From positions 62,001 through 126,000 of IMG/VR virus record IMGVR_UViG_3300031578_000005: a stretch of 64,000 nt of DNA. One strand, written 5' to 3'. This DNA is from a virus. The notes under the pieces are model-generated. The model saw only the letters and a program-made list of their open reading frames with translations, ran no database searches and was not told the DNA's origin. Shown here piece after piece: positions 22,603 through 31,335 of the stretch; position 1 is the stretch's first letter; each line of letters opens with the position of its first letter. Made by a program: the position numbers and the translations under genes.

Positions 22603-23640
22603 ATGAAAAAGAAATATAAATTATTAATTATTGGTCACATGCGACATGGTAAAGATACTGTTGCGGGAATGATTGAAGAATTTACGGGAATGTCATTTAA
22701 AAGCTCATCAGAAATGGCAGCTGAGATTTTTATTTATGACAAACTAAAGGATGAATATGGATATTCAACATTTATTGAATGTTTTGAAGACCGCATGGCT
22801 CATCGTGCGGAATGGCATGATTTAATTTGTGAATATAATATGCCTGATAAAGCAAGGTTAGCAAAAGAAATATTGGAATATAATGACATGTATGTTGGAA
22901 TGCGGAGTCAAGATGAGATACAGAAGTGTATTGATGATAAAGTCTTCGATATGATTATTGGTGTTTATGATGAAAATAAACCATTAGAACCGAAAGATTC
23001 ATTTAACATCGATTTATTTTCATCAAGTGATATTATCATACCAACAGGTGATTTGAATTTGGTAAAATTAAAAGTAAAAAAAATCTGTGATCTTTTATTA
23101 AACCAAGACTCAGATAGACCCAAAAAATTTCTTAAATTTCCAAAAATTGGCTTAGACGTTGATGGTGTATTAGCTGATTTTACCGGTGCTTGGGCTAATT
23201 TATATTCAGATGTTAATGCCACACCAAGTTCATGGTATTTTGATAGGAAAATTGTTGAAAGATTTGAAGCAATGAGAGAAAATAATACTTTAGATGATTT
23301 TTATTTAAACATTGAGCCATTAATAGGGGAAAGCGAATTACCATTTGAACCACATTGTTACATCACCTCAAGACCCGTTTCGAAAGAAATTACTGAGGCA
23401 TGGTTAGATAAGCATAATTTTCCACGTAAACCCGTAATTAGTTTGGATATTAAAACCAGTAAAGTCGATGCTGCAAAAAAAGCTGGTGTTGAAATATTTA
23501 TTGATGATTCATTTGAAAATTTTGTTGATTTAAATAATAACAATATTTTCACCTATCTATTTACAGCACCTTGGAATATAAAATATGATGTTGGACATAT
23601 GAGGCTTAATTCATTAAAAGACATGTCATTATTAAAATAA
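22603..23640 (+). CDS. Deoxynucleotide kinase-like / 5'(3')-deoxyribonucleotidase fusion
   Basis: 345 aa in two domains. Residues 1-165: a P-loop GHMRHGKDT at 11-19, as in phage deoxynucleoside monophosphate kinases and AAA-type NTP-binding domains. Residues 180-345: a HAD-fold 5'-nucleotidase with nucleophile motif LDVDGVLADF (D185, D187), a CYITSRP motif II and the late acidic motif IFIDDSFEN. Kinase and nucleotidase in one chain would let the phage convert host dNMP pools, raising wanted nucleotides and dephosphorylating others (inference). Substrates cannot be read. The fusion is unusual. Confidence 0.75.
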   Translation: MKKKYKLLIIGHMRHGKDTVAGMIEEFTGMSFKSSSEMAAEIFIYDKLKDEYGYSTFIECFEDRMAHRAEWHDLICEYNMPDKARLAKEILEYNDMYVGMRSQDEIQKCIDDKVFDMIIGVYDENKPLEPKDSFNIDLFSSSDIIIPTGDLNLVKLKVKKICDLLLNQDSDRPKKFLKFPKIGLDVDGVLADFTGAWANLYSDVNATPSSWYFDRKIVERFEAMRENNTLDDFYLNIEPLIGESELPFEPHCYITSRPVSKEITEAWLDKHNFPRKPVISLDIKTSKVDAAKKAGVEIFIDDSFENFVDLNNNNIFTYLFTAPWNIKYDVGHMRLNSLKDMSLLK

Positions 23641-23731
23641 TAATAACGTAAAATTAGTTGAAATATTAAACTAAACGGTCATCTCATAGTATTTATGTTT
23701 GATTTAAAACATTAACATTAACTAAAAAAAT

Positions 23732-24199
23732 ATGAGTAATATTGTAGCTGATATCGTCGAGAGCGTTGAGATAAAACCAAATAAAACAAAGAGCATTTTA
23801 AAATGGATTATCAGTATTTCAGTCACACTGATTAGCTTAGCATTTGTTTTTGGCGAAATTAAAGCAAATTATTTAAATAAGTTAAATAATATTGAAATCA
23901 CAACCAAAAAGAATACTGAATCTGTAGTTGAATTAAAACATGAAATGAATATTAACGTTAATAAACTCAATAATAGAATTAATAAAGTTTATGATGATGG
24001 ATATGAGATTTTTGTTGATTTTCAAGAATACAATCAAAGACAACTTGAGTTATTTATTGATTACGGTGCAAGTAATAAAGAAATATTAAAAAAGGTATTA
24101 CAAATAAGTATTACAGAAAAAAATAAGGAAGTAAGAACTATCATGGAAAAAGCAAAAAACTATGATAAAGATACTCTCAATAATACAATAAAACATTAA
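23732..24199 (+). CDS. Single-pass membrane protein with coiled coil
   Basis: 155 aa. One transmembrane helix at about residues 24-43 (ILKWIISISVTLISLAFVFG), then a long helical region rich in Asn/Lys/Glu heptads (60-150). N-in topology is likely. Layout recalls spanin- or membrane-anchored accessory proteins of phages, but no lysis gene lies beside it. Confidence 0.65.
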   Translation: MSNIVADIVESVEIKPNKTKSILKWIISISVTLISLAFVFGEIKANYLNKLNNIEITTKKNTESVVELKHEMNINVNKLNNRINKVYDDGYEIFVDFQEYNQRQLELFIDYGASNKEILKKVLQISITEKNKEVRTIMEKAKNYDKDTLNNTIKH

Positions 24200-24201
24200 C
24201 G

Positions 24202-24516
24202 ATGAAAGTACTTGCAATGAATTATAATAAAAATGAATTTATTAAATTTCTCACGAAATTAAATTGTGATGACGCAATAATAAATAAGTTCATAGAACTA
24301 CCTGAATTGGTTAAGCGTAATGGCAATACGTATGAGATATACATAAACACAACATGGTATAATATTGATAGACCATACTATAATTTTGAACTAAATTACT
24401 ATTCAGAATATCTAAATGAGTTTTTATTTAATACAAAAATTTTAAATAAAGTCGAATTAAGCATTAATAACTTATTATATGAATTAACTAATGCTAAATT
24501 AATAACCAGAAAATAA
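24202..24516 (+). CDS. Hypothetical protein, 104 aa
   Basis: Not recognised. Alternating helical and aromatic-rich segments (TTWYNIDRPYYNFELNYYSEYL). The stop shares a base with the next start (TAATG-type junction at 24514-24518), so it is coupled with the phosphatase gene. Confidence 0.65.
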   Translation: MKVLAMNYNKNEFIKFLTKLNCDDAIINKFIELPELVKRNGNTYEIYINTTWYNIDRPYYNFELNYYSEYLNEFLFNTKILNKVELSINNLLYELTNAKLITRK

Positions 24517-25175
24517 TGAAAATTACAATCGCAATAATTTCAGATACACATAATAAGCACAAACAATTAAATTTACCTGATGCTGACGTTATTATTCATT
24601 GTGGTGACTTTACTTCTGTTGGTAAAGAACATGAGATTCGTAATTTTTTTAAATGGTATTCTAAGTTAGAACAATATAAACATAAAATAGTTATTGCCGG
24701 AAATCATGATTGGTTATTTGAAACCAATAGTTTATTAGCAAAAAGTTTGGTGCCCAAAAATGTGATTTATCTTGAAGATTCTGGTGTTGAAATCGAAGGA
24801 ATTAAATTCTATGGTACTCCTGTTCAAAGACCATTCAATAATTGGGCATTTAATCGTCCAGAAGAAAAACTTGAAAAACATTGGCAAGCAATTCCAGATA
24901 ATATCGATGTATTAATTACACACAGCCCACCATACTCAATTATGGATTTAAGCATATATAATGGAGATTGCTGTGGCTCACCGAGTTTATATAATGAGGT
25001 TGTAGAACGCATTAAACCATTAGTTCATTTAATGGGACATATCCATGATGGCTATGGCGTTAAGATTATTAATGGTGTTGTTTTTATCAATGCCTCAAAT
25101 CTTGATGAAAGTTATAATTGTGTAAATAAACCAATATTAATTGAATTGATTAATGGTAAAGTAAATATTCTTTAA
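24516..25175 (+). CDS. Calcineurin-like metallophosphatase
   Basis: 219 aa. The metallophosphoesterase signature is complete: IISDTHNKH, IIHCGDFTS, IAGNHDWLF, THSPPYSIMD and LMGHIHDGYG, giving a binuclear metal site. Family members cleave phosphomono- or diesters (nucleotides, nucleic-acid ends, capped RNA or protein phosphates); substrate unknown. Adjacent nucleotide-metabolism genes suggest a nucleotide or nucleic-acid substrate. Cytosolic. Confidence 0.88.
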   Translation: MKITIAIISDTHNKHKQLNLPDADVIIHCGDFTSVGKEHEIRNFFKWYSKLEQYKHKIVIAGNHDWLFETNSLLAKSLVPKNVIYLEDSGVEIEGIKFYGTPVQRPFNNWAFNRPEEKLEKHWQAIPDNIDVLITHSPPYSIMDLSIYNGDCCGSPSLYNEVVERIKPLVHLMGHIHDGYGVKIINGVVFINASNLDESYNCVNKPILIELINGKVNIL

Positions 25176-25185
25176 ATCATATAAT

Positions 25186-26037
25186 ATGAAAAACAAATTA
25201 CAACAACATATAAAACACATTAAAACGATGTTTTATACTCTCATTGGGTGCAAGTTGAAGAGGAAAGATAGTACTAACTATATTAGGCATTACGAATATC
25301 AATTAAGATATATTGAAGATGGTTTTCATAAACAACTATTTGATCAAATTATGACATATATTGTAGCTGGAAGATTTAAAGAGAAAACATTTCTAATGAC
25401 TGATTGTGTTGGAACACCACCAAATGGTGAACATATGTTTTGTAATAAGTTGATTAGATTAAAAAGCACCGTAAATGAAACATACTCAACGATAACCGGA
25501 TATGATACATTTCAAGTTGCAATTAATTTGTTTGATAGAAAATGTTTTGAAAATGATATAATATTTGATGTTGAGAATGAAAATCATATTAATGAAATAT
25601 TGGAAATATATGGATTACTAAAAAATAATTCAGATTACAATAAGGGGGTTGACATTGAAAAAGATTTTCTTCATAGTGGGTTATTTTTTATTGAAAAGGG
25701 TAAAATTTGTTATTATATCATTAAAAAGGATGATAATGATAAAATGTTTATACGTGATAAAAAATATGTCGAAAACAATAGTGTATTTAATGATTATTTA
25801 TTTTTATCATTCGATATTACAGATGCAAAATATGACAATACCAATGAGATAATCGAATATTGTAAAAACTCAATAAGAAAACATTATAAACTAAAAGAAG
25901 ATACGAAACATCTTGATTTAAAAGATAGGTTTTCGTTTATAATATTCGATGATGATAATAAAATAAAGAACTTACCTTATTTAAATAACATTGATTTTGT
26001 ATTATCTGAAATTGGTTGTAAATATGAAGATATTTAA
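25186..26037 (+). CDS. Hypothetical protein, 283 aa
   Basis: Not recognised. Basic N-terminus (KNKLQQHIKHIKTMFYTLIGCKLKRKD), then a large mixed region with DTFQVAINLFDRKCFENDIIF and an acidic, Asp/Asn-rich C-terminal half. No membrane segment. Begins 10 nt after the phosphatase. Confidence 0.7.
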   Translation: MKNKLQQHIKHIKTMFYTLIGCKLKRKDSTNYIRHYEYQLRYIEDGFHKQLFDQIMTYIVAGRFKEKTFLMTDCVGTPPNGEHMFCNKLIRLKSTVNETYSTITGYDTFQVAINLFDRKCFENDIIFDVENENHINEILEIYGLLKNNSDYNKGVDIEKDFLHSGLFFIEKGKICYYIIKKDDNDKMFIRDKKYVENNSVFNDYLFLSFDITDAKYDNTNEIIEYCKNSIRKHYKLKEDTKHLDLKDRFSFIIFDDDNKIKNLPYLNNIDFVLSEIGCKYEDI

Positions 26038-26246
26038 GGATAATAACAACCAGCACCCAACACCGTGTATAGTGCATTTGGTGGGTATAGGTTATTTGTA
26101 ATACATCACATTTAATTAACATTATAATGACTTGATAATTAGGTGCAATAAAAACCAAACGCCACCATACACGTCAACGTTGTAATTTATTTAAATCACA
26201 ATATAAATGATAAACATTTTATGAATAAAAATAATTAAAAATTAAT

Positions 26247-27281
26247 ATGAAAGATTTGAAACCAAAATTCGATTTTAATGATATATCATTAGTACCTGCG
26301 ATATTATCCAATATCATTTCAAGAAATGAGATAAATATTTTTGACATTAACAATAAATTACCAATATTTGTGTCACCAATGGATACAGTCGTTGATGATG
26401 GTAATTATAAAACATTCATTGATTTAGGCATGTATGTTTGTATGCCAAGAAATTATAGCGAATCAAATAAAAAATATGAAGATGAATGCTTCATTTCTTA
26501 TGGTCTTGATGATATTGAATCAATCATAAATAACGGCGAAGAACTACCAAAAAGGGTATTAATCGATGTTGCTAATGCACATTCAATCAGGGTATATGAA
26601 GTATCAAAAAAGATTAAAGAAAATTATAATATTGAATTAATGGTTGGTAATATTGCCAATCCAGAAACATATATTAAATATGCAAAAATTGGTGTCGATT
26701 ATATTCGCTGTGGAATTGGTGCGGGGCAAAGCTGCACAACTTCAGCAAATAGCTCCATACATTATCCAATTGCTTCATTAATACATGAAATATCAAAAAT
26801 AAAAAAAGAATTAAAATTTAAAAACGCACCAAAGATTATTGCTGATGGTGGATTTAAAAACTATGATGATGTAATTAAGGCAATTGGAATTGGTGCTGAT
26901 GGCGTGATGTTGGGCAGTATTATAAATAAATCTATTGAGTCTTGTGGTGATAATTTTATAGTAAAAAATAATGAATATATTAAGATTGATAATGACGATG
27001 CAATAAAATTATATGGAGAAGGAATAACAATTTTTAAAAGATTTAGAGGCATGAGTACAAAAGAAGTCCAAATAAAATGGGGGAAAAAAGAGTTGCGCAC
27101 ATCCGAAGGAATTGTTAAATTTAACAAAGTCGAATATTCGATATCGGGATGGATTGATAATTTTAAGGATTATTTAAAATCATGCATGTCATATCAAAAT
27201 AAACTAAATATTTCTGAATTTATTGGTAATTCTGATTTTATCTTTATAACAAAAAATGCATATGACAGATTCAATAAATAA
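26247..27281 (+). CDS. GMP reductase / IMP dehydrogenase family enzyme, GMP-reductase-like
   Basis: 344 aa TIM barrel without CBS domains. Catalytic Cys163 lies in CGIGAGQSCTTS (family: GIGxGSxCTT); ISLVPA and VSPMDTVVD at the N-terminus, IIADGGFKNYDDVIKAIGIGADGVMLGS for the phosphate site, then FRGMSTKEV and ELRTSEGIV. The GMS and R-x-SEG segments are closer to GMP reductase (GMP to IMP, NADPH) than to IMP dehydrogenase. It would shift the purine pool from guanine to adenine, which suits an AT-rich genome (inference). Overlaps the next gene by 26 nt. Confidence 0.82.
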   Translation: MKDLKPKFDFNDISLVPAILSNIISRNEINIFDINNKLPIFVSPMDTVVDDGNYKTFIDLGMYVCMPRNYSESNKKYEDECFISYGLDDIESIINNGEELPKRVLIDVANAHSIRVYEVSKKIKENYNIELMVGNIANPETYIKYAKIGVDYIRCGIGAGQSCTTSANSSIHYPIASLIHEISKIKKELKFKNAPKIIADGGFKNYDDVIKAIGIGADGVMLGSIINKSIESCGDNFIVKNNEYIKIDNDDAIKLYGEGITIFKRFRGMSTKEVQIKWGKKELRTSEGIVKFNKVEYSISGWIDNFKDYLKSCMSYQNKLNISEFIGNSDFIFITKNAYDRFNK

Positions 27282-27681
27282 AACAGATAATCTAGCAGAA
27301 ATCATCAGTAGTTTATCTACCAATGAGATTAATAACTTATATGGTAAATATTCAGATGTTCTGGAACTCTATGTAATTAGAAATCGTGAACAGTTGCCAT
27401 ATCTAGCATATGCAATTGATACGGCATATAATTATATCAAAGAAAATCATGGCGATTTAGATAAGGACTGGAAAACAATGACAGTTCTGGTAATAACGAA
27501 ACTATTAATTGATGGTAATATTAATAGCGTAAATGATGTGACAAAATTAATTGATGATTTCATCAAGTACCATAATCAAAATTATGAAAAATATGTTAAT
27601 GACTTGATTATTTTTGATGATATTGATAATTATTTAAGATTCACACATAAATTCACGGGGAAAAACATCAATAATAAATAG
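27256..27681 (+). CDS. Hypothetical helical protein, 141 aa
   Basis: Not recognised. Almost all helical, acidic, no motif. Its ATG at 27256 lies inside the end of the GMP-reductase-like gene. Confidence 0.65.
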   Translation: MHMTDSINKTDNLAEIISSLSTNEINNLYGKYSDVLELYVIRNREQLPYLAYAIDTAYNYIKENHGDLDKDWKTMTVLVITKLLIDGNINSVNDVTKLIDDFIKYHNQNYEKYVNDLIIFDDIDNYLRFTHKFTGKNINNK

Positions 27682-27688
27682 AGTATTT

Positions 27689-27919
27689 ATGAACAAAGAC
27701 GACATTATGGAAAGATCAATTAAATACCGGAGATTTGAAGAATTCTTAAATACTGCTTCAAATACATCAGATGAATCATCATTACAAATTTTTCTTGATA
27801 AATTAGTTACTGAGGGTTGGAACATTATTTATTATAACGAAGAAAAAACCGACCCGAATCATAAGGACGAATTACATGTTGTTATTTTAGCAAACAAACG
27901 ACAAAATAGCATTATATGA
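27689..27919 (+). CDS. Small protein, loosely DUF4177-like
   Basis: 76 aa. LQIFLDKLVTEGWNIIYYNEE...LHVVILANKR keeps the GW-x-x-I and final strand layout seen in the protein at 18723. Stop overlaps the next ATG (ATGA). Confidence 0.55.
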   Translation: MNKDDIMERSIKYRRFEEFLNTASNTSDESSLQIFLDKLVTEGWNIIYYNEEKTDPNHKDELHVVILANKRQNSII

Positions 27920-28086
27920 GCAAAGATTCTGGATATTTAGTTGAAACTAAAACAGGCAAAAATGGTAGAACATACCATCGTGAGAACTTAATCGATAAAA
28001 AAATAATTGTCCACGTTATTGATGATAACAACCTGAAAATATTATGCGATCCCCAAACAATAAAAATTACTGGATATATTGATTAA
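27916..28086 (+). CDS. Small beta-rich protein, 56 aa
   Basis: MSKDSGYLVETKTGKNGRTYHRENL then short strands. Not recognised. The start overlaps the upstream stop by 4 nt (ATGA), good evidence that it is translated. Confidence 0.6.
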   Translation: MSKDSGYLVETKTGKNGRTYHRENLIDKKIIVHVIDDNNLKILCDPQTIKITGYID

Positions 28087-28091
28087 AAGCT

Positions 28092-28505
28092 ATGATTATG
28101 GAAAATATTAAATTAATACCAAAACACACTTATCTATTTAAAATTAGATCATCAAATAATTTAAGTGCCGGAACAATACTTGCAATTACAAATACTGCAT
28201 GCTATATCAAATGGAATAATGGTAGTAATAATACATATATATGGTATGAGAAGGAATATGTTGATATATACATGAGCATTATTGAAGACATTACAGAATT
28301 TGATGATGTTGTTAATACCAAACGGGTATTGAATGATGTTGTTAATACCAAACGGGTATTGAATGATGCCGTAACACCAATAAAATATATTCCATGCAGG
28401 AAATGTAACGGTACTGGTAAAATCCTTGATGACGGATCAAGTACTGGTGATAGTGTTTGCAATATCTGTTGGGGAGCAAAGATCACCGTTATTGGTGGAG
28501 ATTAA
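28092..28505 (+). CDS. DnaJ-type zinc-finger protein with internal tandem duplication
   Basis: 137 aa. A C-terminal half zinc finger of DnaJ type: CRKCNGTGKI...CNICWGAK. The middle carries a perfect duplicated decapeptide (DVVNTKRVLN twice) encoded by a 30-bp tandem repeat at 28305-28364. N-terminal half is a small beta domain (TYLFKIRSSNN...). It has no J-domain, so it is not a full co-chaperone. Converges with the leftward gene at 28489, overlapping 17 nt. Confidence 0.68.
   Translation: MIMENIKLIPKHTYLFKIRSSNNLSAGTILAITNTACYIKWNNGSNNTYIWYEKEYVDIYMSIIEDITEFDDVVNTKRVLNDVVNTKRVLNDAVTPIKYIPCRKCNGTGKILDDGSSTGDSVCNICWGAKITVIGGD
28305..28364. repeat. 30-bp tandem duplication inside a gene
   Basis: Two perfect 30-nt copies (28305-28334, 28335-28364), in frame. 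A recent slippage or replication duplication. Confidence 0.92.
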
Positions 28506-28809
28506 TTGTGATTTCAAATATACGTTGATCAATATAATGGTTTGACTCGACTATTTTAACATCGAATTTATTGTCGATATCGAAAAACATCAAACCAATG
28601 TCATCAGGTAAATTATCTGGATATTTTACGGCAATTTCAAAATAAATTTGATGGGCATTAACATAATTTATTTGAACGATAAAATCAAAATTTTCCTTCA
28701 ATAATTCTAAGCCGGATAATAACTTCGAGTTTAATTTAATAAGTTCTGCATTTACTTTTAATGCTTTAGCCGAATTTATTATTGTGATGTTCTCATAAAT
28801 GTCATACAT
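28489..28809 (-). CDS. Hypothetical leftward protein, 106 aa
   Basis: Not recognised. Helical first half (SAKALKVNAELIKLNSKL), then beta strands with QIYFEIAVKYPDNLPDDIG. One of few leftward genes in this block; overlaps the 3' end of the zinc-finger gene. Confidence 0.6.
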   Translation of the reverse strand: MYDIYENITIINSAKALKVNAELIKLNSKLLSGLELLKENFDFIVQINYVNAHQIYFEIAVKYPDNLPDDIGLMFFDIDNKFDVKIVESNHYIDQRIFEITINLHQ

Positions 28810-28910
28810 AAGTCTGTAATTTTACAGAAGTAAATTTAATCAAAATTACTTTAAAATGCAATAGTATTTATAAATAAATAAATAGATTTTATCACGTTAA
28901 TTATAAACAC

Positions 28911-29816
28911 ATGAATAATTATTATCAGATATTAATTATGAATAGTGGCAACATCATTCATAATGCTTTTGCGACATCACATAAAGACTTAATCAATAAG
29001 TATTTGGCCAATTCAGATGTTCAAAATAAAACATATTTTAAAGCAACATTTACACCCAGAGAAAATTCCAGACTAGATGATGTAGATAATTACCAATTGA
29101 TTATAAATGAAAATTATGTTCCCGAATGGTTTCATGGTGAATTGGCAGAAAATATCGTCATTGACTTAAAAATAATAATCACTTCAATGATAATCAGAAG
29201 CTATAAACGGCTATTATTAAATGAGGGTGCAATACTAATTGGTAATGCAATAATTGATGACGTTAAGAATTCAATTGTTTTTGGAATGTATGATAACGCC
29301 AAAATAAAAACACTGGATGATACTTCAAGAATTATATTAATGACAGGTAGTGCTGGTGTAGATGTTATGACTGATGTTACAATTATTGATGAAATGCGTG
29401 AAGGTGCAAGCGTCAGGCAAATGCTGGGCTATAGTAAGATATTATCAATGTTCGAACAAACACGTGTTAATTCAATTAATGACTACGCCAGAATTGGTAT
29501 ATTAAAAGGAAGTTCAAAAATAAATGAAATGCATGATGATTCAAAAGCCGATAGACTTAAACACATCTCATCAATAACTGAAATGCATGGTCACGCAGTT
29601 ATTGAGGAAATGTGGGATTGGTCAGTTGTTGAGAAAATGTTCGATCAATCAAAAATTAATTACATGGACGAAGATACTAAGGTCTTGGAAATGTATGGTG
29701 AATCAACCATTAATGAAATGCATGGAAATGCTGTTGTTGAGAGATTATGCGAAAATTCATTGGTGAGAAAATTATATAATGCCGCACAAATACTAAGAAA
29801 TGAACTTGAAGGATAA
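28911..29816 (+). CDS. Beta-helix-like repeat protein
   Basis: 301 aa. From about residue 105 onward there are ten or more degenerate repeats of 18-20 residues of the form x-INEMHGxSxVEEM or x-ITEMHGHAVIEEM, with Met, Ile and Val at fixed spacing, as expected for a right-handed beta-helix or solenoid. N-terminal 100 residues are a separate domain (NYYQILIMNSGN). No catalytic motif; a binding or structural role is inferred. Confidence 0.68.
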   Translation: MNNYYQILIMNSGNIIHNAFATSHKDLINKYLANSDVQNKTYFKATFTPRENSRLDDVDNYQLIINENYVPEWFHGELAENIVIDLKIIITSMIIRSYKRLLLNEGAILIGNAIIDDVKNSIVFGMYDNAKIKTLDDTSRIILMTGSAGVDVMTDVTIIDEMREGASVRQMLGYSKILSMFEQTRVNSINDYARIGILKGSSKINEMHDDSKADRLKHISSITEMHGHAVIEEMWDWSVVEKMFDQSKINYMDEDTKVLEMYGESTINEMHGNAVVERLCENSLVRKLYNAAQILRNELEG

Positions 29817-29817
29817 T

Positions 29818-30150
29818 ATGTTGAAAAAATTAGTAATTATAATGTTGATGTTAATCAGTATGAACGCATCTGCTAAACATTATCGGATATATAATTATAA
29901 TGGCAGTAAATGTGAGATGATTAGTTATAATGACAATCTCGAATTAGATGGTACCTGCAAAACATGGAATAATAACGTCTTAATCAGCATCAGTCACTAT
30001 AAAAACGGCATCAAAACCCGGACGTGGAAAGTCTATTATCGCAATGGCGGTTTAGAATATAAAATTAAATACAGAAATGGTGTAAAGACTGGCACGTGGA
30101 AACATTATGACGAACATGGTGTTGTTATTGAAGAAAAACAATATCAGTAA
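29818..30150 (+). CDS. Exported MORN-repeat protein
   Basis: 110 aa from MLKKLVIIMLMLISMNASA, a clear signal peptide (start at 29818; an upstream in-frame ATG at 29800 lies in the previous gene). Mature part has MORN-type repeats: ISHYKNGIKTRTWKVYY, LEYKIKYRNGVKTGTWKHYDEHG. Such proteins in Bacteroidota are often labelled YwqK-like antitoxins, without proof. Predicted periplasmic or cell-surface during infection. Last rightward gene before the G-run junction. Confidence 0.75.
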   Translation: MLKKLVIIMLMLISMNASAKHYRIYNYNGSKCEMISYNDNLELDGTCKTWNNNVLISISHYKNGIKTRTWKVYYRNGGLEYKIKYRNGVKTGTWKHYDEHGVVIEEKQYQ

Positions 30151-30219
30151 TTGCTATAAACATAACGTAATTTTAAGCTATGGAGAAAAACACAGACAGT
30201 ACATATAAATGCATCTGTT

Positions 30220-30330
30220 AAAACTCCAAAAAATTTCCAGAATTTTTTGATGGCCAGAATTTTTGCTAATTACTTATAGCATAAGGATTTTCGGAATTTT
30301 TGAAAATTTTTTCTGGGAAAATTTTTGCAG
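30220..30330. repeat. AT-rich iteron-like repeats
   Basis: Four to five short near-direct repeats with core GAATTTTTG or variants at about 30238-30250, 30256-30265, 30293-30303 and 30313-30327, in a 110-nt stretch with no ORF, next to the G-run cluster. Could be a replication-origin or protein-binding array. Confidence 0.45.
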
Positions 30331-30349
30331 TCTTTATGTGAGGCTACAA

Positions 30350-30423
30350 GTGTAGCACCCCGGCCCCCTCAGAGGGGGGGTCTAACGGGGGGGTGTAAGG
30401 GGGGGATACGTAGGGGGTGGGGT
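30350..30423. promoter_or_regulatory. G-run cluster (predicted G-quadruplex) with C-rich arm
   Basis: On the + strand G-tracts of 7, 7, 7, 5 and 4 (30374-30380, 30387-30393, 30399-30405, 30413-30417, 30419-30422) are separated by 5-7-nt loops, with a C-run (30358-30368) just before that can pair with the first tract. In so AT-rich a sequence this is striking. It lies between the end of the rightward block and a leftward gene. Confidence 0.8.
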
Positions 30424-30519
30424 GTATATATGTTAAAACCATATAAGACTTAAATAAACCCAGCAAATTCGAAAGATAATATAAAAGTAATACATCACAC
30501 CCATTTAGGATAGGAATTA

Positions 30520-30560
30520 AAAAACAGGGCTAAAACTGGCCCTGTTTTGGTTGGTGTTTT
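30520..30560. terminator. Inverted repeat downstream of the leftward gene
   Basis: AACAGGGC near 30524-30531 pairs with GCCCTGTT at 30539-30546 around AAAACTG. Lies just beyond the stop of the gene at 30569 and is the probable leftward terminator. Confidence 0.7.
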
Positions 30561-30568
30561 AGTGGATG

Positions 30569-31135
30569 TTATTTAACACGTTCGAGGGTTTCACCATTGA
30601 TTTTAATTTCGTCGAGGTTTCCAACGAGGAAATCCCTGAATTTATCTGATCGAAGATCGAGGTGTTTTTTTATTGCTGATTTGGCAAGCGTTTTGTCTGA
30701 ACTTTTTACGGTTTTATATTGGCCTTTTACCAGAACTTTTTTACTAATGCTTTGACCGAAAATATGAACCTGCATAGTATCTTTATGCAAACGTATTGCA
30801 GGGGTTAAATTAATATAAGCATCAATTTGTCCCTTGCTTTGGTTGCTATGATCTTCAATATCAGCTGATAGGTTTTTTTCTGCTGATGCAAGCAATTCCT
30901 GTAGTGCTTGTTTGCAAATATCCACGGCAATACCAGAACTGGCAGAAATATTTAACAAGTCATTGTCATTGCAGGCTTTCAATCGTTGCAGATCGGTTTC
31001 TTTTGCATTTTTAACGCTGATGTTAACATTTACAACATAGTTTGCGATCTCCATCGTTGATTTGCTTTCATAACCATTAATGGCAATGAATGAACTACCT
31101 TTTAAGTTTTGAAATTTGTCGAAAAATGCTTTCAT
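30569..31135 (-). CDS. Conserved-type hypothetical protein, leftward, 188 aa
   Basis: Not recognised. KAFFDKFQNLKGSSFIAINGYESK, a central Ala/Ser/Asp-rich helical region, then KKVLVKGQYKTVKSSDKTLAKSAIKKHLD and a C-terminal FLVGNLDEIKINGETLERV. No Cys motif or membrane segment. The first gene left of the junction, with a phage-type promoter reading leftward at 31163-31191, so it is under the same control as the array on the other side of the sigma gene. Confidence 0.72.
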   Translation of the reverse strand: MKAFFDKFQNLKGSSFIAINGYESKSTMEIANYVVNVNISVKNAKETDLQRLKACNDNDLLNISASSGIAVDICKQALQELLASAEKNLSADIEDHSNQSKGQIDAYINLTPAIRLHKDTMQVHIFGQSISKKVLVKGQYKTVKSSDKTLAKSAIKKHLDLRSDKFRDFLVGNLDEIKINGETLERVK

Positions 31136-31162
31136 AATATCGATGTTTTGGTTTATATGTAC

Positions 31163-31191
31163 TAATACGGTTTTTACTGGAAAAGGTTACA
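31163..31191 (-). promoter_or_regulatory. Phage-type promoter, leftward
   Basis: On the minus strand TGTAAC (31191-31186), 16-nt spacer, CGTAT (31169-31165). Serves the leftward gene ending at 30569. Confidence 0.8.
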
Positions 31192-31205
31192 AAATAACTA
31201 GTTTT

Positions 31206-31237
31206 TTTCTGATAAAACCAGATTATTTTTATCTTTG
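31206..31237 (+). promoter_or_regulatory. Host-type promoter upstream of the sigma gene
   Basis: TATCTTTG (TAnnTTTG) at 31230-31237 with a T-rich -33 region at 31206-31208 (TTT, not TTG). A plausible start of sigma expression by host polymerase. Confidence 0.5.
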
Positions 31238-31335
31238 CCCGATATTTACTGCCATTATATATATATTGAAATTATCTGCACTCATAACTATTTGATTTAC
31301 AGCGATGTTACAAATTAATTAAAAATAATCTAATA

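Noticed and set aside
30350-30423. Sequencing artefact from homopolymer G-runs
   Set aside because: Run lengths may be slightly wrong, but five separate tracts with distinct loops and a matching C-run argue that the cluster is real.
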